In this document: positions 19,661 to 30,178 of the stretch, piece by piece | How the letters are laid out: the number at the start of each line of letters is the position of its first letter | Position numbering within the stretch: the first letter of the stretch is position 1 | Assembly: GCF_023283885.1 (NCBI RefSeq) | Contig: NZ_JAKILA010000003.1 | Location: 124,001-188,000, forward strand | DNA length: 64,000 bases | Direction: 5' to 3' | From: Shewanella basaltis | Lineage (GTDB): Bacteria > Pseudomonadota > Gammaproteobacteria > Enterobacterales > Shewanellaceae | Translations under genes and position numbers: made by a program | Notes under the pieces: model-generated | Database searches by the model: none | What the model was told of the DNA's origin: nothing | Seen by the model: the letters and a program-made list of their open reading frames with translations, nothing else

Positions 19661-19707
19661 AACTTATTGATGAACCACTTACGGTTTTTAACATACAGGG
19701 CTTTGTT

Positions 19708-21807
19708 ATGGACATGACCAGTGGCTACCCTTATCCATTAGGTGCAACCCTTGATGAAAATGGGGTTAATTTTTCATTGTTTTCAGCCCATGCAACCAAA
19801 GTGGTGTTATGCCTTTTTGACCCCAGTGGTCAAGTCGAAGTTGCGCAATATATTATGCGTGACAATACTCGGCAAATTTGGCATTGCCATCTAAAAGGGG
19901 CTGAGGCGGGATTATTGTATGGATACCGTGTATTTGGCCCTTATCAACCAGAATTAGGCCATCGTTTTAATCACCACAAATTATTGTTAGATCCCTATGC
20001 CAAAAAACTCGTCGGTGAGGTGATTCAACATCCAGCATTGTATGGATACGATGTTACTGACAAAAATGAGGACTTGTCTTTTGACACCCAAGACAGTGCG
20101 GCATATATGCCCAAATGTCAGGTTATCAGTTGCGACTTTGTTGCAGAGATCCCTATTGCACCTTTAACAAAGCCTTTAAATAAAAGTGTGCTGTTTGAAA
20201 CCCATGTGAAAGGCTTTACCAAGCAGCACCCTCACATTGAATCGACAAAACAAGGCACCTTTGCAGGCCTTGCGAGCCAACCTGTTATTGATTATTTGCA
20301 AAATCTGGGGATTACAGGGGTTGAACTGTTACCCGTACATGGTTTTTTTGATGAACCCTTTTTAACCGACAAAGGACTGAACAATTATTGGGGCTACAAC
20401 AGCATTGCATTTATGGCACCACACAGTGGTTATATTGCCGATAAAAACGGGGATATAACAGAGTTTAGGCGGTTGGTGTCTCGTCTTCATCAAGCGGGTA
20501 TTGAAGTTATCCTCGATGTTGTGTTTAACCATACGGCAGAAGGCAATCATCTAGGGCCAACCTACAGTTTTAGAGGAATAGACAACGCCAGCTATTATCG
20601 TTTATTGCCTAACGAAAAGCGTTTTAATATTAATGACACCGGCTGTGGTAATACTTTTAACTTGAATCACCCTCAAGTGCTTATGTTGGTAATGGATTCA
20701 TTACGATACTGGGTTGAAATCATGGGGGTTGACGGATTCCGCTTTGATTTAGCCAGTTGCCTTGGCCGTGAGGTATATGGGTTTGATCCCGGTAGTGGAT
20801 TTTTTGATGCCATCACCCAAGACCCAATATTGTGTAAGGTTAAATTGATAGCCGAGCCATGGGACATAGGACCTGGTGGATATCAGCTGGGTAATTATCC
20901 GGTTGCCTTTAGTGAATGGAATGACAGATACCGCGACGCAATGCGCCGTTTTTGGCGCGGCGACAGTGGTTTATTGCCAGAATTTGCAAAACGTTTCCAT
21001 GGGTCAAGTGACTTTTTTGAACACAATGGCCGTGGCCCTTCAGCTAGCATTAACTTTATCACCAGCCATGATGGTTTTACCTTGCATGATCTTGTCAGTT
21101 ATCGCGATCGGCATAATCTTGCCAATGGTGAAGATAACCGTGATGGCCATCAAGAAAACTGCAGTGATAATTATGGTGTAGAAGGAGAAACCGATGATGT
21201 TGTCATTAATGCTATTCGCTCTCGTCAAAAACGCAATTTATTGACTTGCTTGCTGCTCTCGCAAGGGGTGCCTATGTTGCTTGCCGGTGATGAGTCTGGG
21301 CAAAGTCAGCAAGGTAATAACAATGCCTATTGCCAAGATAACCCAATAGGTTGGTTTGATTGGGACAATATCGATTGGTCACTGGTGAGTTTTACTGCGC
21401 AATTAATCAATTTGCGCAAACGCTTTCCTATGTTATGCCATCAAGCATTTATTCATAAGCCAGAAGCCTTATTTGACAACGGATTAGCTTGGTTTAATCG
21501 CCAAGGTGAGGCGATGACAAAATCACATTGGTGTGAGCATCACACACGCACACTCAGTGTGATTATAACGGGTAATTTAGGCCATGCAGATGTCGGCGCC
21601 GTGCCAGAAAGCACAGAAGCATTGCTATTACTGATCAACGCCGATAGCCAAGCGCATGAGTTTACGTTACCGCAATTTGCTCATTTAAAACATTGGCATT
21701 GTTTATTGCATACCCAAGAATCAGAGCCAGACGCAGATACCAGCCAACCCGTTGTATTAATGGATCGCAGTTTAATGTTATTTCATACCGAGTTTACCAA
21801 GGAGTAA
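19708..21807 (+). CDS. glgX: Glycogen debranching enzyme
   Basis: GH13 isoamylase-type enzyme that removes the short limit branches left by glycogen phosphorylase. It has 699 residues. The CBM48-like N-terminus starts GYPYPLGATLDENGVNFSLF. The catalytic region has EVILDVVFNHTAEGN, nucleophile region DGFRFDLASCLGRE near residue 350, acid/base region LIAEPWDIGPGGYQLGNYP near residue 385 and FITSHDGFTLHDLVSY near residue 450. The C-terminal beta domain is intact. glgP starts 3 bp after its stop, so coupled translation is likely. Together with glgP and malQ it supplies glycogen breakdown. Confidence 0.97.
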   Translation: MDMTSGYPYPLGATLDENGVNFSLFSAHATKVVLCLFDPSGQVEVAQYIMRDNTRQIWHCHLKGAEAGLLYGYRVFGPYQPELGHRFNHHKLLLDPYAKKLVGEVIQHPALYGYDVTDKNEDLSFDTQDSAAYMPKCQVISCDFVAEIPIAPLTKPLNKSVLFETHVKGFTKQHPHIESTKQGTFAGLASQPVIDYLQNLGITGVELLPVHGFFDEPFLTDKGLNNYWGYNSIAFMAPHSGYIADKNGDITEFRRLVSRLHQAGIEVILDVVFNHTAEGNHLGPTYSFRGIDNASYYRLLPNEKRFNINDTGCGNTFNLNHPQVLMLVMDSLRYWVEIMGVDGFRFDLASCLGREVYGFDPGSGFFDAITQDPILCKVKLIAEPWDIGPGGYQLGNYPVAFSEWNDRYRDAMRRFWRGDSGLLPEFAKRFHGSSDFFEHNGRGPSASINFITSHDGFTLHDLVSYRDRHNLANGEDNRDGHQENCSDNYGVEGETDDVVINAIRSRQKRNLLTCLLLSQGVPMLLAGDESGQSQQGNNNAYCQDNPIGWFDWDNIDWSLVSFTAQLINLRKRFPMLCHQAFIHKPEALFDNGLAWFNRQGEAMTKSHWCEHHTRTLSVIITGNLGHADVGAVPESTEALLLLINADSQAHEFTLPQFAHLKHWHCLLHTQESEPDADTSQPVVLMDRSLMLFHTEFTKE

Positions 21808-21810
21808 TGG

Positions 21811-24333
21811 ATGACCACAGCTAAAGAAAGTGCCAGCGTAAAAAAAGCCTCGGCACCACGCAAAAAGCCGACTAAAACCACCAAGGCAGTAACTCCTGTG
21901 TCTCAAACATCAGAGCCATGCGAGCCGTGTGACACGTTAGGCGCTTCGCTGGCCCGCCATATTCGTTATGGTTTATGCCGGGATGAACATGAAAAAGAGG
22001 AACTATTAACTGCAGTTGCCGAAAGTGTTAAAGAACAAATGTTGGATAATTGGCGTGAAACACGCCTTAAAGACAATCAGTACCAGCAAAAACAGGTGGC
22101 GTATTTGTCGCTCGAGTTTTTAATGGGCCGGGCGCTTGGCAATGCTTTGTTAAGTTTAGATTTAACTGACGAAGCCAAAAAAGTCTTAACCGATTATGCC
22201 ATTTCGCTGGAAGAGCTTGAGCAGGTAGAACAAGATGCAGGTCTTGGCAACGGTGGATTAGGTCGACTGGCTGCTTGCTTTTTAGACAGTTGTGCCAGTC
22301 TTGATTTGTCTGTAACCGGTTATGGTATCCGTTATCAATATGGCATGTTTGCCCAAAAAATTGTTGATGGTTATCAAGTGGAACGACCCGATCGTTGGTT
22401 GCGACATGGCAATCCATGGGAGGTTCGTATTGCTAATCGTATTGTGAGTGTTCCCTTTTTTGGTCATACCGAAACTTATGTCGACAAAGATGGCCGCCGC
22501 CATCATGTGTGGTCCAATACGCAAAATGTTTTAGCTGTACCTTACGATATGCCAATTCCAGGCTTTAAAAATGGCCGAATTAACACCTTACGCTTATGGA
22601 AAGCCGAAGCAAACGATGAGTTTGATTTAGCAGAGTTTAACGACGGTGATTATGCTGAAGCCGTTGCCACTAAAAATCTGGCTGAACAAATCACCATGGT
22701 GTTATACCCCAATGATGCGAGCGTAAACGGCAAAGAGTTAAGGCTTAGGCAGCAATACTTTTTATCGTCTGCCAGTTTACAAGATTTATTAGCACGTTAC
22801 GTGGCTAAATTTGGTGAAGATTTTAGTGAATTCAGTCGCCGAAATGTACTGCAATTAAATGACACTCATCCTAGTATCGCGGTGCCAGAGTTAATGCGAT
22901 TATTGATGGATAAATACGGGTTAGGCTGGGATCAAGCATGGGATATCACCAGTCAATCGATGGCTTATACCAACCATACTTTATTGCCAGAGGCACTAGA
23001 GCGTTGGCCAGTTTCAATGATGAAAAACATGCTGCCGCGCATTGTTGAAATCATCTTTGAAATCAACGCAAGATACCTAGAGACAGTGGCTCATCATTGG
23101 CCTGGTGACATCAAAAAACTCGCCGAAATGTCGATTATCGAAGAGGGGGCTGAACAACAAATTCGAATGGCGTATTTAGCGATTGTTGCCAGTTTTTCTG
23201 TCAATGGGGTTGCCGGCCTACACACCGAACTGCTCAAACAAGGCCTATTTAGTGATTTCTATCAATTATGGCCACACAAATTTAACAATAAAACCAATGG
23301 CGTCACCCCAAGACGCTGGTTGGCGTACTGCAATCCAAAACTGGCTGCATTAATGACTCGTCGTCTAGGTGATGAATGGATTACCGATTTAACCCGTCTT
23401 GCTGCAATCAATGCCTTTACCAAAGATAAGGCGTTTGTGAATGAATGGGCGCAGATTAAATTGGCCAATAAAGAAGCATTATGTGAATTTGTTGAGCAGC
23501 AATGCGGTGTCAACTTTGACCCGAAAATGATGTTTGATGTTCAGGTTAAACGGATCCACGAATATAAACGTCAATTACTCAATATTTTGCATGTGATTCA
23601 TTTATACCGCCGTATTTTAAATGGTGACACAGAAGGTATGGCACCTCGTTGTGTACTGATTGGTGGTAAAGCTGCACCGGGATATGCCATGGCAAAACAA
23701 ATCATCAAGCTGGCTAATAATGTCGCGCACATGGTGAATTCTGATCCCTTAGTCACCCCTTATTTGAGAATGGCATTCTTGCCAAACTATAACGTCAGTG
23801 CAATGGAGAAGATTTGCCCAGGTACCGATCTGTCTGAACAAATATCAACCGCAGGTAAGGAGGCTTCTGGTACTGGTAATATGAAATTTATGATGAACGG
23901 TGCATTGACCATTGGCACATTAGATGGTGCCAACATTGAAATGCTAGAAGAAGTGGGTAAAGAAAACTTTTTCTTGTTTGGCTTAAATGCCCATGAAGTT
24001 GCACAAGCAAAAGCCGATTATCAGCCACAAAAATTGATTGAAGCATCGCCAGCCCTTAGCGGGGTGATGAACATGCTTAAGAGTGGTCATTTCAACTTAG
24101 TTGAGCCAGGTATATTTGATCATATTATTGCGTCAATTGTTGATCCATACGATCAGTGGATGACAGCCGCCGATTTTGACAGTTACCGAATTGCTCAAGA
24201 ACAGGTTTCTGCCACCTATTTAGATCAAGCTAAATGGCAGCAAATGAGTATTCGAAATAGCGCCGCCAGTGGCCGCTTTTCAAGTGACAACACCATATCG
24301 GGTTATCGCGATGATATTTGGATGAAAAAGTAG
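21811..24333 (+). CDS. glgP: Glycogen (alpha-glucan) phosphorylase
   Basis: GT35 PLP-dependent enzyme that releases glucose-1-phosphate from glycogen chain ends. It has 840 residues. The first ~35 residues are an unusual Ala/Lys/Pro/Thr-rich tail (KKASAPRKKPTKTTKAV) absent from the conserved core. The core shows YLSLEFLMGRALGNALL near residue 96, GLGNGGLGRLAACFLDS near residue 147 and the PLP-lysine region EASGTGNMKFMMNGALTIGT near residue 686. It is the last gene before a ~250 bp gap occupied by an inverted-repeat element, after which glgC begins. The gap may separate breakdown and synthesis transcripts or simply be an insertion inside one operon. Confidence 0.98.
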   Translation: MTTAKESASVKKASAPRKKPTKTTKAVTPVSQTSEPCEPCDTLGASLARHIRYGLCRDEHEKEELLTAVAESVKEQMLDNWRETRLKDNQYQQKQVAYLSLEFLMGRALGNALLSLDLTDEAKKVLTDYAISLEELEQVEQDAGLGNGGLGRLAACFLDSCASLDLSVTGYGIRYQYGMFAQKIVDGYQVERPDRWLRHGNPWEVRIANRIVSVPFFGHTETYVDKDGRRHHVWSNTQNVLAVPYDMPIPGFKNGRINTLRLWKAEANDEFDLAEFNDGDYAEAVATKNLAEQITMVLYPNDASVNGKELRLRQQYFLSSASLQDLLARYVAKFGEDFSEFSRRNVLQLNDTHPSIAVPELMRLLMDKYGLGWDQAWDITSQSMAYTNHTLLPEALERWPVSMMKNMLPRIVEIIFEINARYLETVAHHWPGDIKKLAEMSIIEEGAEQQIRMAYLAIVASFSVNGVAGLHTELLKQGLFSDFYQLWPHKFNNKTNGVTPRRWLAYCNPKLAALMTRRLGDEWITDLTRLAAINAFTKDKAFVNEWAQIKLANKEALCEFVEQQCGVNFDPKMMFDVQVKRIHEYKRQLLNILHVIHLYRRILNGDTEGMAPRCVLIGGKAAPGYAMAKQIIKLANNVAHMVNSDPLVTPYLRMAFLPNYNVSAMEKICPGTDLSEQISTAGKEASGTGNMKFMMNGALTIGTLDGANIEMLEEVGKENFFLFGLNAHEVAQAKADYQPQKLIEASPALSGVMNMLKSGHFNLVEPGIFDHIIASIVDPYDQWMTAADFDSYRIAQEQVSATYLDQAKWQQMSIRNSAASGRFSSDNTISGYRDDIWMKK

Positions 24334-24334
24334 T

Positions 24335-24490
24335 GTATACCCAATTTACCTGAAGATGCACAGTACAGAACCGCTCATAAGGTTCAGTTCGATGCGAAAA
24401 GTCGACGTAATGGCATTCCCTTTATAGGCTTTTCAACAAAGAAATGGACGTGATGAGCGGTGCACAAAGGGCGAGGTTGATTGGGTATGG
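24335..24490. repeat. Inverted-repeat element with GTATACCCAAT ends
   Basis: Ends TATACCCAATTTACCT and AGGTTGATTGGGTAT form an imperfect inverted repeat of about 16 bp. A second pair, ACCGCTCAT/ATGAGCGGT, lies inside. About 156 bp, non-coding, between glgP and glgC. The remaining bases to the glgC start (24491-24583) show no further feature I can name. Confidence 0.7.
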
Positions 24491-24583
24491 TAGGCGATGC
24501 CAACATCGCCAAGTCGTAATGTAAGTCGTGGATATGTGCTTATTAATTGTGGCTTTTAATTAAAAGTCGAATGGAGTCTGCTT

Positions 24584-25846
24584 ATGAGTAATGTTCGTTA
24601 TATTAGTAATTTAACTCGTGATACCTATGCAATCATCTTAGCCGGTGGTCGCGGTTCTCGTTTGTATGAGTTAACCGATTGGCGTGCAAAACCTGCTCTG
24701 TATTTTGGTGGTAAATTTCGCATAATCGATTTCCCGCTATCAAATTGCATTAACTCAGGTATTCGCCGGGTTGGGGTTGTGACTCAGTATAAATCCCATT
24801 CATTGATTAGGCATGTCACACGTGGTTGGGGCCATTTTAAAAAAGAATTGGGTGAATCGGTTGAGATTTTACCGGCATCACAACAAACCTCTGGTAATTG
24901 GTATCAAGGAACCGCCGATGCTGTGTTTCAAAATATCGACATTATTCGCCATGAAATTCCCAAATATGTGATGATTTTGTCTGGTGATCATGTTTATCGC
25001 ATGGATTATGCAGGGCTGTTAGCGGCTCATGCAGAGTCGGGTGCCGACATGACAGTATGCTGTTTAGAAACACCGATAGCAGAAGCGGCAGGGGCGTTTG
25101 GCGTTATGGAAGTGGATGAAAACATGCGAGTGGTCGGTTTTGAAGAAAAGCCCGCTCATCCTAAACCCACACCCAATGATCCTGAAAAGTGCTTGGCTTC
25201 GATGGGCAATTATGTTTTTAACACCAAGTTTTTGTTCGACCAGTTAAAAAAAGATGCTAAAAACGAAAACTCAGACCGCGACTTTGGTAAAGACATTATT
25301 CCTGCCATTATTGAACAATTTAATGTGTATGCTTATCCGTTTACCAGTGCCGTGCCAGATGAACCGGCTTATTGGCGTGATGTGGGTACGTTAGATTCGT
25401 TTTTTCAGGCAAATATGGAGTTACTGTCACCCACACCCCAACTAAATTTGTATGATGCAAAATGGCCTATTTGGACATATCAAGAGCAACTACCCCCCGC
25501 AAAATTTGTGTTTGACGACGATGATCGCCGAGGCATGGCTGTTGATTCTATTGTCTCTGGCGGTTGTATTATTTCTGGGGCAAAAGTGAAACGCAGTGTG
25601 TTGTTTGATGAAGTAAGAGTGTGCTCGTATTCATTGGTAAAAGATTCGGTGTTATTGCCCGATGTCGTGGTACTAAAAAATTGTAAAATTCAAAACGCAA
25701 TTATTGATCGCGGCTGTATTATTCCTGATGGCATGGTTATTGGTTATAACCAAGAACACGATCGTGCTCGAGGGTTTAGGGTGTCTGAAAAAGGGATTAC
25801 TTTGGTGACGCGTAAGATGTTAGGTTTAGCGGTTGGTTACGAATAA
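24584..25846 (+). CDS. glgC: Glucose-1-phosphate adenylyltransferase (ADP-glucose pyrophosphorylase)
   Basis: Makes ADP-glucose from ATP and glucose-1-phosphate, the committed and allosterically controlled step of glycogen synthesis. It has 420 residues. The nucleotide-binding region [20 protein letters not shown] (about 20-40) is followed by [28 protein letters not shown] near residue 107, the catalytic-Asp region [12 protein letters not shown] near residue 131 and GFEEKPAHP near residue 190. The C-terminal third is a left-handed beta-helix-type domain that carries effector sites in the family. The glgA start is 10 bp downstream, so glgC and glgA form one unit. Confidence 0.98.
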   Translation: MSNVRYISNLTRDTYAIILAGGRGSRLYELTDWRAKPALYFGGKFRIIDFPLSNCINSGIRRVGVVTQYKSHSLIRHVTRGWGHFKKELGESVEILPASQQTSGNWYQGTADAVFQNIDIIRHEIPKYVMILSGDHVYRMDYAGLLAAHAESGADMTVCCLETPIAEAAGAFGVMEVDENMRVVGFEEKPAHPKPTPNDPEKCLASMGNYVFNTKFLFDQLKKDAKNENSDRDFGKDIIPAIIEQFNVYAYPFTSAVPDEPAYWRDVGTLDSFFQANMELLSPTPQLNLYDAKWPIWTYQEQLPPAKFVFDDDDRRGMAVDSIVSGGCIISGAKVKRSVLFDEVRVCSYSLVKDSVLLPDVVVLKNCKIQNAIIDRGCIIPDGMVIGYNQEHDRARGFRVSEKGITLVTRKMLGLAVGYE

Positions 25847-25856
25847 GGATCCTTTA

Positions 25857-27551
25857 ATGACCCAGGACAATGTAAAACGCGTTTTGCTGGTGGCAGCAGA
25901 AAACGATGCATTACAGGGGGCAAAAGTTGGCGGTATGGCGGATGTTATTCGCGATTTACCGCCTGCTTTGGCGCAATGTGGTGTAATTGCAGATGTGGCA
26001 ATGCCCAATTATGGTTTTTTAGCCGCGCATTACTCTGCTAAGCATTATGCCAATATTAAGGTGAATTTTTCAGGAACAAGTCATAGTGTTAAGGTGTTTT
26101 GTATGCCGAGGCCATCGACTAAAAATGATCTCTCTGCATCAATGAGCATGTCACACGTGATGATGTCTCCTGAACAATTACAATCGAATCCACCTATGGT
26201 GTATTTATTCGATCACCCGTTATTTAATCATAACGGGCAAGTGTATTGTAATGGTGCAGATGATAGACCCTTTGCCGATGATGCGAGCAAATTTGCGTTA
26301 TTTTCTTTGTGTGTCGCAACCTGTTTAGTCGACAATATTTTACCTAAATACCATGTACTGCATTTACATGACTGGCATGCAGCTATGGTGGCCATGTTAA
26401 AAACATGTGTTGATGAGTTTGACCGCCTTAATGACATGGTCTGTGTTTATACCATCCATAATTTAGCCTTACAGGGAATACGGCCATTTAATGGTGATGA
26501 GTCATCATTTTCGGCGTGGTTTCCACAATATGCAACTCGGTTAAAACCCATATCGAAAATAAGCTTATTTGATCCACGTTATGCTAATTGTATCAATCCT
26601 ATGCGAATGGGAATTGTACTCAGTGATAAAGTGCATTTAGTGTCGCCAACTTATGCGCAAGAAGTACTGTTGCCGTCAGATCATGCAAAGGGCTTTTTTG
26701 GCGGCGAAGGGCTTGAAGATGATTTGGCTGAAAAAGCGAAGCAGCATAACTTAGTTGGTATTATTAATGGCTGTATGTATGACAATCACCCAGGCGAAAT
26801 AAACAGTGATTGTGACTATGCGGCACTGCTAACAAAAGCACAAAATGCCGTATTAGCATGGCAAACAAAAGTGCCGCAAGTGAGTGCCATAGACACCATC
26901 GCTCTGTGTCGATTATCACAACTGAGCGTAGCCAATGCGTTACGAGCACAAACGTTAAAGGCTCCTTTTCTACTGACATCGGTAGGGCGTTTAACATCCC
27001 AAAAAGTGCTTATTTTATTGCAGCCTTTTATTGACCGTCATGGCCATCAGCAGCCAATAACGGTGCTTTCGGCTCTACTTAATACATTAAAGCAACGCCA
27101 ACCTGATGGCGTCTTGTTATTATTAGGCAGTGGCGATAAACACATAGCACAGCAACTACAAGCGGTTGCAGCAAAACATGATAATCTTGTGTTTATGCAT
27201 GGTTACGATGAGTCACTGTCTGACATGTTATACCAAGGCGGCGATTTGTTTTTAATGCCAAGTTCATTTGAACCCTGTGGCATTAGTCAAATGTTAGCCA
27301 TGCGAGCAGGTCAACCTTGTTTAGTCCATGCTGTGGGTGGGTTAAAAGACACCATTATTGATAATGTAAGTGGATGGTCTTTTACAGGCGAATCTCTTTC
27401 GCTGCAAGGGACTGAATTAGTTGAACGCTTTAATCAAGTCTTGGCGTTATACAACACACCTGCGTGGCAAAGGGTCACTCAATGTGCATCGCAACAACGT
27501 TTTACGTGGGCCGCGGTCGCTAAACAATACATTGAAAAGTTATATCAGTAG
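25857..27551 (+). CDS. glgA: Glycogen synthase (ADP-glucose type)
   Basis: GT5 glucosyltransferase that extends glycogen chains from ADP-glucose. I start at ATG 25857 (MTQDNVKRVLLVAAEN), which has AAGGAT upstream; an in-frame TTG at 25833 lies inside the glgC end. The protein has 564 residues against about 480 for E. coli GlgA, the excess lying in loops of both halves. The sugar-nucleotide contact KVGGMADV is near residue 23, LHDWHAAM near residue 168 and the C-terminal GT-B signature SSFEPCGISQMLAMRAGQP near residue 470. The usual TGGL-type loop appears as HAVGGLKDTI. The convergent receptor gene lies beyond a shared terminator. Confidence 0.96.
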   Translation: MTQDNVKRVLLVAAENDALQGAKVGGMADVIRDLPPALAQCGVIADVAMPNYGFLAAHYSAKHYANIKVNFSGTSHSVKVFCMPRPSTKNDLSASMSMSHVMMSPEQLQSNPPMVYLFDHPLFNHNGQVYCNGADDRPFADDASKFALFSLCVATCLVDNILPKYHVLHLHDWHAAMVAMLKTCVDEFDRLNDMVCVYTIHNLALQGIRPFNGDESSFSAWFPQYATRLKPISKISLFDPRYANCINPMRMGIVLSDKVHLVSPTYAQEVLLPSDHAKGFFGGEGLEDDLAEKAKQHNLVGIINGCMYDNHPGEINSDCDYAALLTKAQNAVLAWQTKVPQVSAIDTIALCRLSQLSVANALRAQTLKAPFLLTSVGRLTSQKVLILLQPFIDRHGHQQPITVLSALLNTLKQRQPDGVLLLLGSGDKHIAQQLQAVAAKHDNLVFMHGYDESLSDMLYQGGDLFLMPSSFEPCGISQMLAMRAGQPCLVHAVGGLKDTIIDNVSGWSFTGESLSLQGTELVERFNQVLALYNTPAWQRVTQCASQQRFTWAAVAKQYIEKLYQ

Positions 27552-27552
27552 T

Positions 27553-27680
27553 GATGCCAATCAGCGCAAAAATGTGACCATGCTGACTGATTAACATCGC
27601 TTACAACATCGCTGCAATTTATGCCTTGTTCTAAGGGTTTATTTCTACGCAATCTGTGATGACTTATGCTGATGAGTATT
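27553..27680. repeat. Inverted-repeat element (CCAATCAGCGCAAAAA family)
   Basis: About 128 bp. The left end (ATGCCAATCAGCGCAAAAA) and interior (ACGCAATCTGTGATGAC) match the element at 43907 (ATACCAATTAGCGCAAAAA, GCGCAATCTCTGATCAC). The ends are only loosely inverted repeats. Non-coding, directly after the glgA stop. Confidence 0.6.
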
Positions 27681-27702
27681 AACGCAAGCATTTAACCTAT
27701 AA

Positions 27703-27732
27703 AAAAAAGCACCGCCATGGTGGTGCTTTTTT
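27703..27732. terminator. Bidirectional terminator between glgA and the TonB receptor gene
   Basis: GCACCGCC and GGTGGTGC arms form a hairpin (one G-T pair) flanked by eight A residues on the left and six T residues on the right. It serves both convergent genes. Confidence 0.9.
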
Positions 27733-27784
27733 ATTAACAACTAACGCTACTTATTGAAACAAAGGTTAACTGATTGTGGGGCTA

Positions 27785-30178
27785 TTAATAAGTGTAACGT
27801 AGATCTAAGTAGTAATAACCACCGTTAAACCCAAATGGAGTGTTTGTCAGCGGGTAAACAAAAATTCCATTGAAGTTATTGTCTTCAGGACGTTTCTCTG
27901 GGTAGGTATCAAATAGGTTTTGTACCCCAAGTGTAACCGCCAAAGCATCAGTGGCTTGGTAACGTGTACTTAAGTCTGTTGTCCATTTTGCATCGTATTC
28001 AACTTCACTTGATGAATATCCCACGGTGTAATCGCCGAAATAACTAAAGCGTAAGTTAGTTGTGAAGTCATCATAATGATGCGTAAAACCAATGTTACCT
28101 GAATGCTTTGAGGTTGCTTCGGTCATACGAATTTCTTCAATGCGATCAAACAACTCACTTTCTAAACCATTTAGAATAGTTGGTAAGTTAACTGACTCAA
28201 TGTCAGTTTCTTTGTATGAGTAAGCAAGGTTAGCCGACACGTCACCAAACTGACCGAGGTCAAATTGTTGTGTCATAACCAAATCAACCCCCTGGGTTTC
28301 AGTGTCTACTGCGTTCATAAAGAAACGCGCCGATTCTGCGTTGGTGCCAGCAAGTGCTGCAGCAATAACAGGTGAGCTTTCTTGATCAACTGAACCAGAC
28401 AAAATAATGCGGTCATCGACATTAATTTGATAGGCATCTAATGTCGCTGTAAAGCCATTGTCACCGTTATACACTAAACCAGCACTGTAAGAGTGTGAAA
28501 TTTCAGCTTTAAGATCGGGAATGTCTAATGCTTCTTTAATTGGCGATAGCTGGTTAAACGTACCTGATTCGCGAGGAACAAACTCACCCGTGACTGGATC
28601 TGGGTCAAAAAAGGTCGACACGTTGGTAAAGTATAGTTGTTGGACACTTGGCGCACGGAACCCGGTGTCTGTAGTTAAACGAAACGCGATCTTATCGGTT
28701 AGATCATAACGCCCAGACAATTTCCAACTGGTGTTGCTACCAAAATCAGAATAATTTTCGTAGCGCACTGCTGCGGCCCAATAAAAGTCAGTGGTTAGCT
28801 GGTTTTCAAGTTCAACATATAAGCCAACGTTAGTACGATCTTCATTGACTTCAGATTCTTTAGTAAAGCCACCAAATCCTTGGCTGCCCCCAGCTTTACC
28901 TTGGTAATCACCTAAAATGTAAGACTCTTCTTGTCCGGCTTCAATTTCATAGCCACTTTCACGGAAAGTTACACCTGTGGCGACCACGAGTTCTGAGTCA
29001 TTATAAAAATCGTAATAGCTAGAGGCATCTAAGGTGAGGTTTAACTCGTTATTAGACAAGGTTCCGGCATAAAAATCGGTTGGGCTGGTTGGGCCTAAAG
29101 ATGCATTAATGGTGTTTTCAACGTTATATTCAAAGCTGTTGCTGCCGTAGCCAGCAGATGCGTCAATTGTCCATTTACCAATTTCAACGTCATAACCTAA
29201 CAAGAAAGAGTAATCGATAATTTCTGGGCTAATGAGTGGTAAATAGCCGTCAGGGTACACTTCGATAATATTACGTGAATCTAACGCACGGCGATAAAAA
29301 GCGCCCGAGGTGGAGTTGCGCTTACTGACACCACCAAAAGCATAGACTTTGCTGGTGTCACTGATGGCTTGCTCTGCATTGGCAAATAAGCCGTAATTAT
29401 CATAATCGCTGTCACCAACATGGTGGTTTAAGCGATCAAACGTTTCTTCACGAGGATCTAAGCTGCCATCAGCTAAAGTAGGGTACTGTTGACGCGGGTC
29501 TAAACCGGCACGGTTGGTTGAATTCTTTTGGTGAGCTTCTAAGGATACGTTAACAAAACCATCATCGCTAATACTAAACCCTTGGTTAACGCCAACACGC
29601 ACTTGCTCGCCATCACCTTCATAGGTTTGCCCCACTTGAGTTGAAATGCTGCCGCCTTCTTCGCTGTCTTTTAAGACAACGTTGATCACCCCAGCGATGG
29701 CATCTGAACCATAAAGCGCAGATGCGCCATCACGCAAAATTTCAATGCGTTTGATTGCTGTCATTGGGATAGCATTTAAATCAACGTTAGACGAGCCTTT
29801 ACCCACTGTGCCTGATAAATGCACTAACGCTGAACCGTGACGGCGTTTACCATTTACTAACACTAATGTGTGATCGGGTGACATGCCACGTAAACTGGCT
29901 GGGCGTACCGCATCGCTCCCGTCTGTGATTGATGAAAATGGAAAGCTGTAGCTAGGTGCTGCAAATTGCAGTGCTTTTGCTGTTTCAGTGATACCTGTAG
30001 CTTCAAGTTGCTCCGAGGTAATAATATCAACCGGTGTAGGGCTGTCTGTTGCGGTGCGCAACGCGATACGAGAGCCAACAACCTGAATGCGCTCAAGGTT
30101 TTGACCTTCTTCTGCTGCCATAGCCGTTGGGGCTGAAACACTGGCGACGACCGCCAAAGACACGAGACTTTTATACAT
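27785..30178 (-). CDS. TonB-dependent outer-membrane receptor
   Basis: Outer-membrane active-transport receptor driven by TonB. I start at MYKSLVSLAVVASV (AGGA six bases upstream). A signal peptide is cleaved near AMA-AEEGQ. The plug domain (about 30-170) contains RIQVVGSRI, the region after the TonB box, and TLVLVNGKRRHG and RIEILRDGASALYGSDAIAG. The rest is a 22-strand-type beta barrel ending in ...YYLDLRYTY with a C-terminal aromatic. About 797 residues. The substrate is not evident: the location next to glycogen/maltodextrin genes suggests a carbohydrate, but iron or peptide substrates are equally compatible. No Fur-box-like site is visible upstream. Confidence 0.92.
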   Translation of the reverse strand: MYKSLVSLAVVASVSAPTAMAAEEGQNLERIQVVGSRIALRTATDSPTPVDIITSEQLEATGITETAKALQFAAPSYSFPFSSITDGSDAVRPASLRGMSPDHTLVLVNGKRRHGSALVHLSGTVGKGSSNVDLNAIPMTAIKRIEILRDGASALYGSDAIAGVINVVLKDSEEGGSISTQVGQTYEGDGEQVRVGVNQGFSISDDGFVNVSLEAHQKNSTNRAGLDPRQQYPTLADGSLDPREETFDRLNHHVGDSDYDNYGLFANAEQAISDTSKVYAFGGVSKRNSTSGAFYRRALDSRNIIEVYPDGYLPLISPEIIDYSFLLGYDVEIGKWTIDASAGYGSNSFEYNVENTINASLGPTSPTDFYAGTLSNNELNLTLDASSYYDFYNDSELVVATGVTFRESGYEIEAGQEESYILGDYQGKAGGSQGFGGFTKESEVNEDRTNVGLYVELENQLTTDFYWAAAVRYENYSDFGSNTSWKLSGRYDLTDKIAFRLTTDTGFRAPSVQQLYFTNVSTFFDPDPVTGEFVPRESGTFNQLSPIKEALDIPDLKAEISHSYSAGLVYNGDNGFTATLDAYQINVDDRIILSGSVDQESSPVIAAALAGTNAESARFFMNAVDTETQGVDLVMTQQFDLGQFGDVSANLAYSYKETDIESVNLPTILNGLESELFDRIEEIRMTEATSKHSGNIGFTHHYDDFTTNLRFSYFGDYTVGYSSSEVEYDAKWTTDLSTRYQATDALAVTLGVQNLFDTYPEKRPEDNNFNGIFVYPLTNTPFGFNGGYYYLDLRYTY

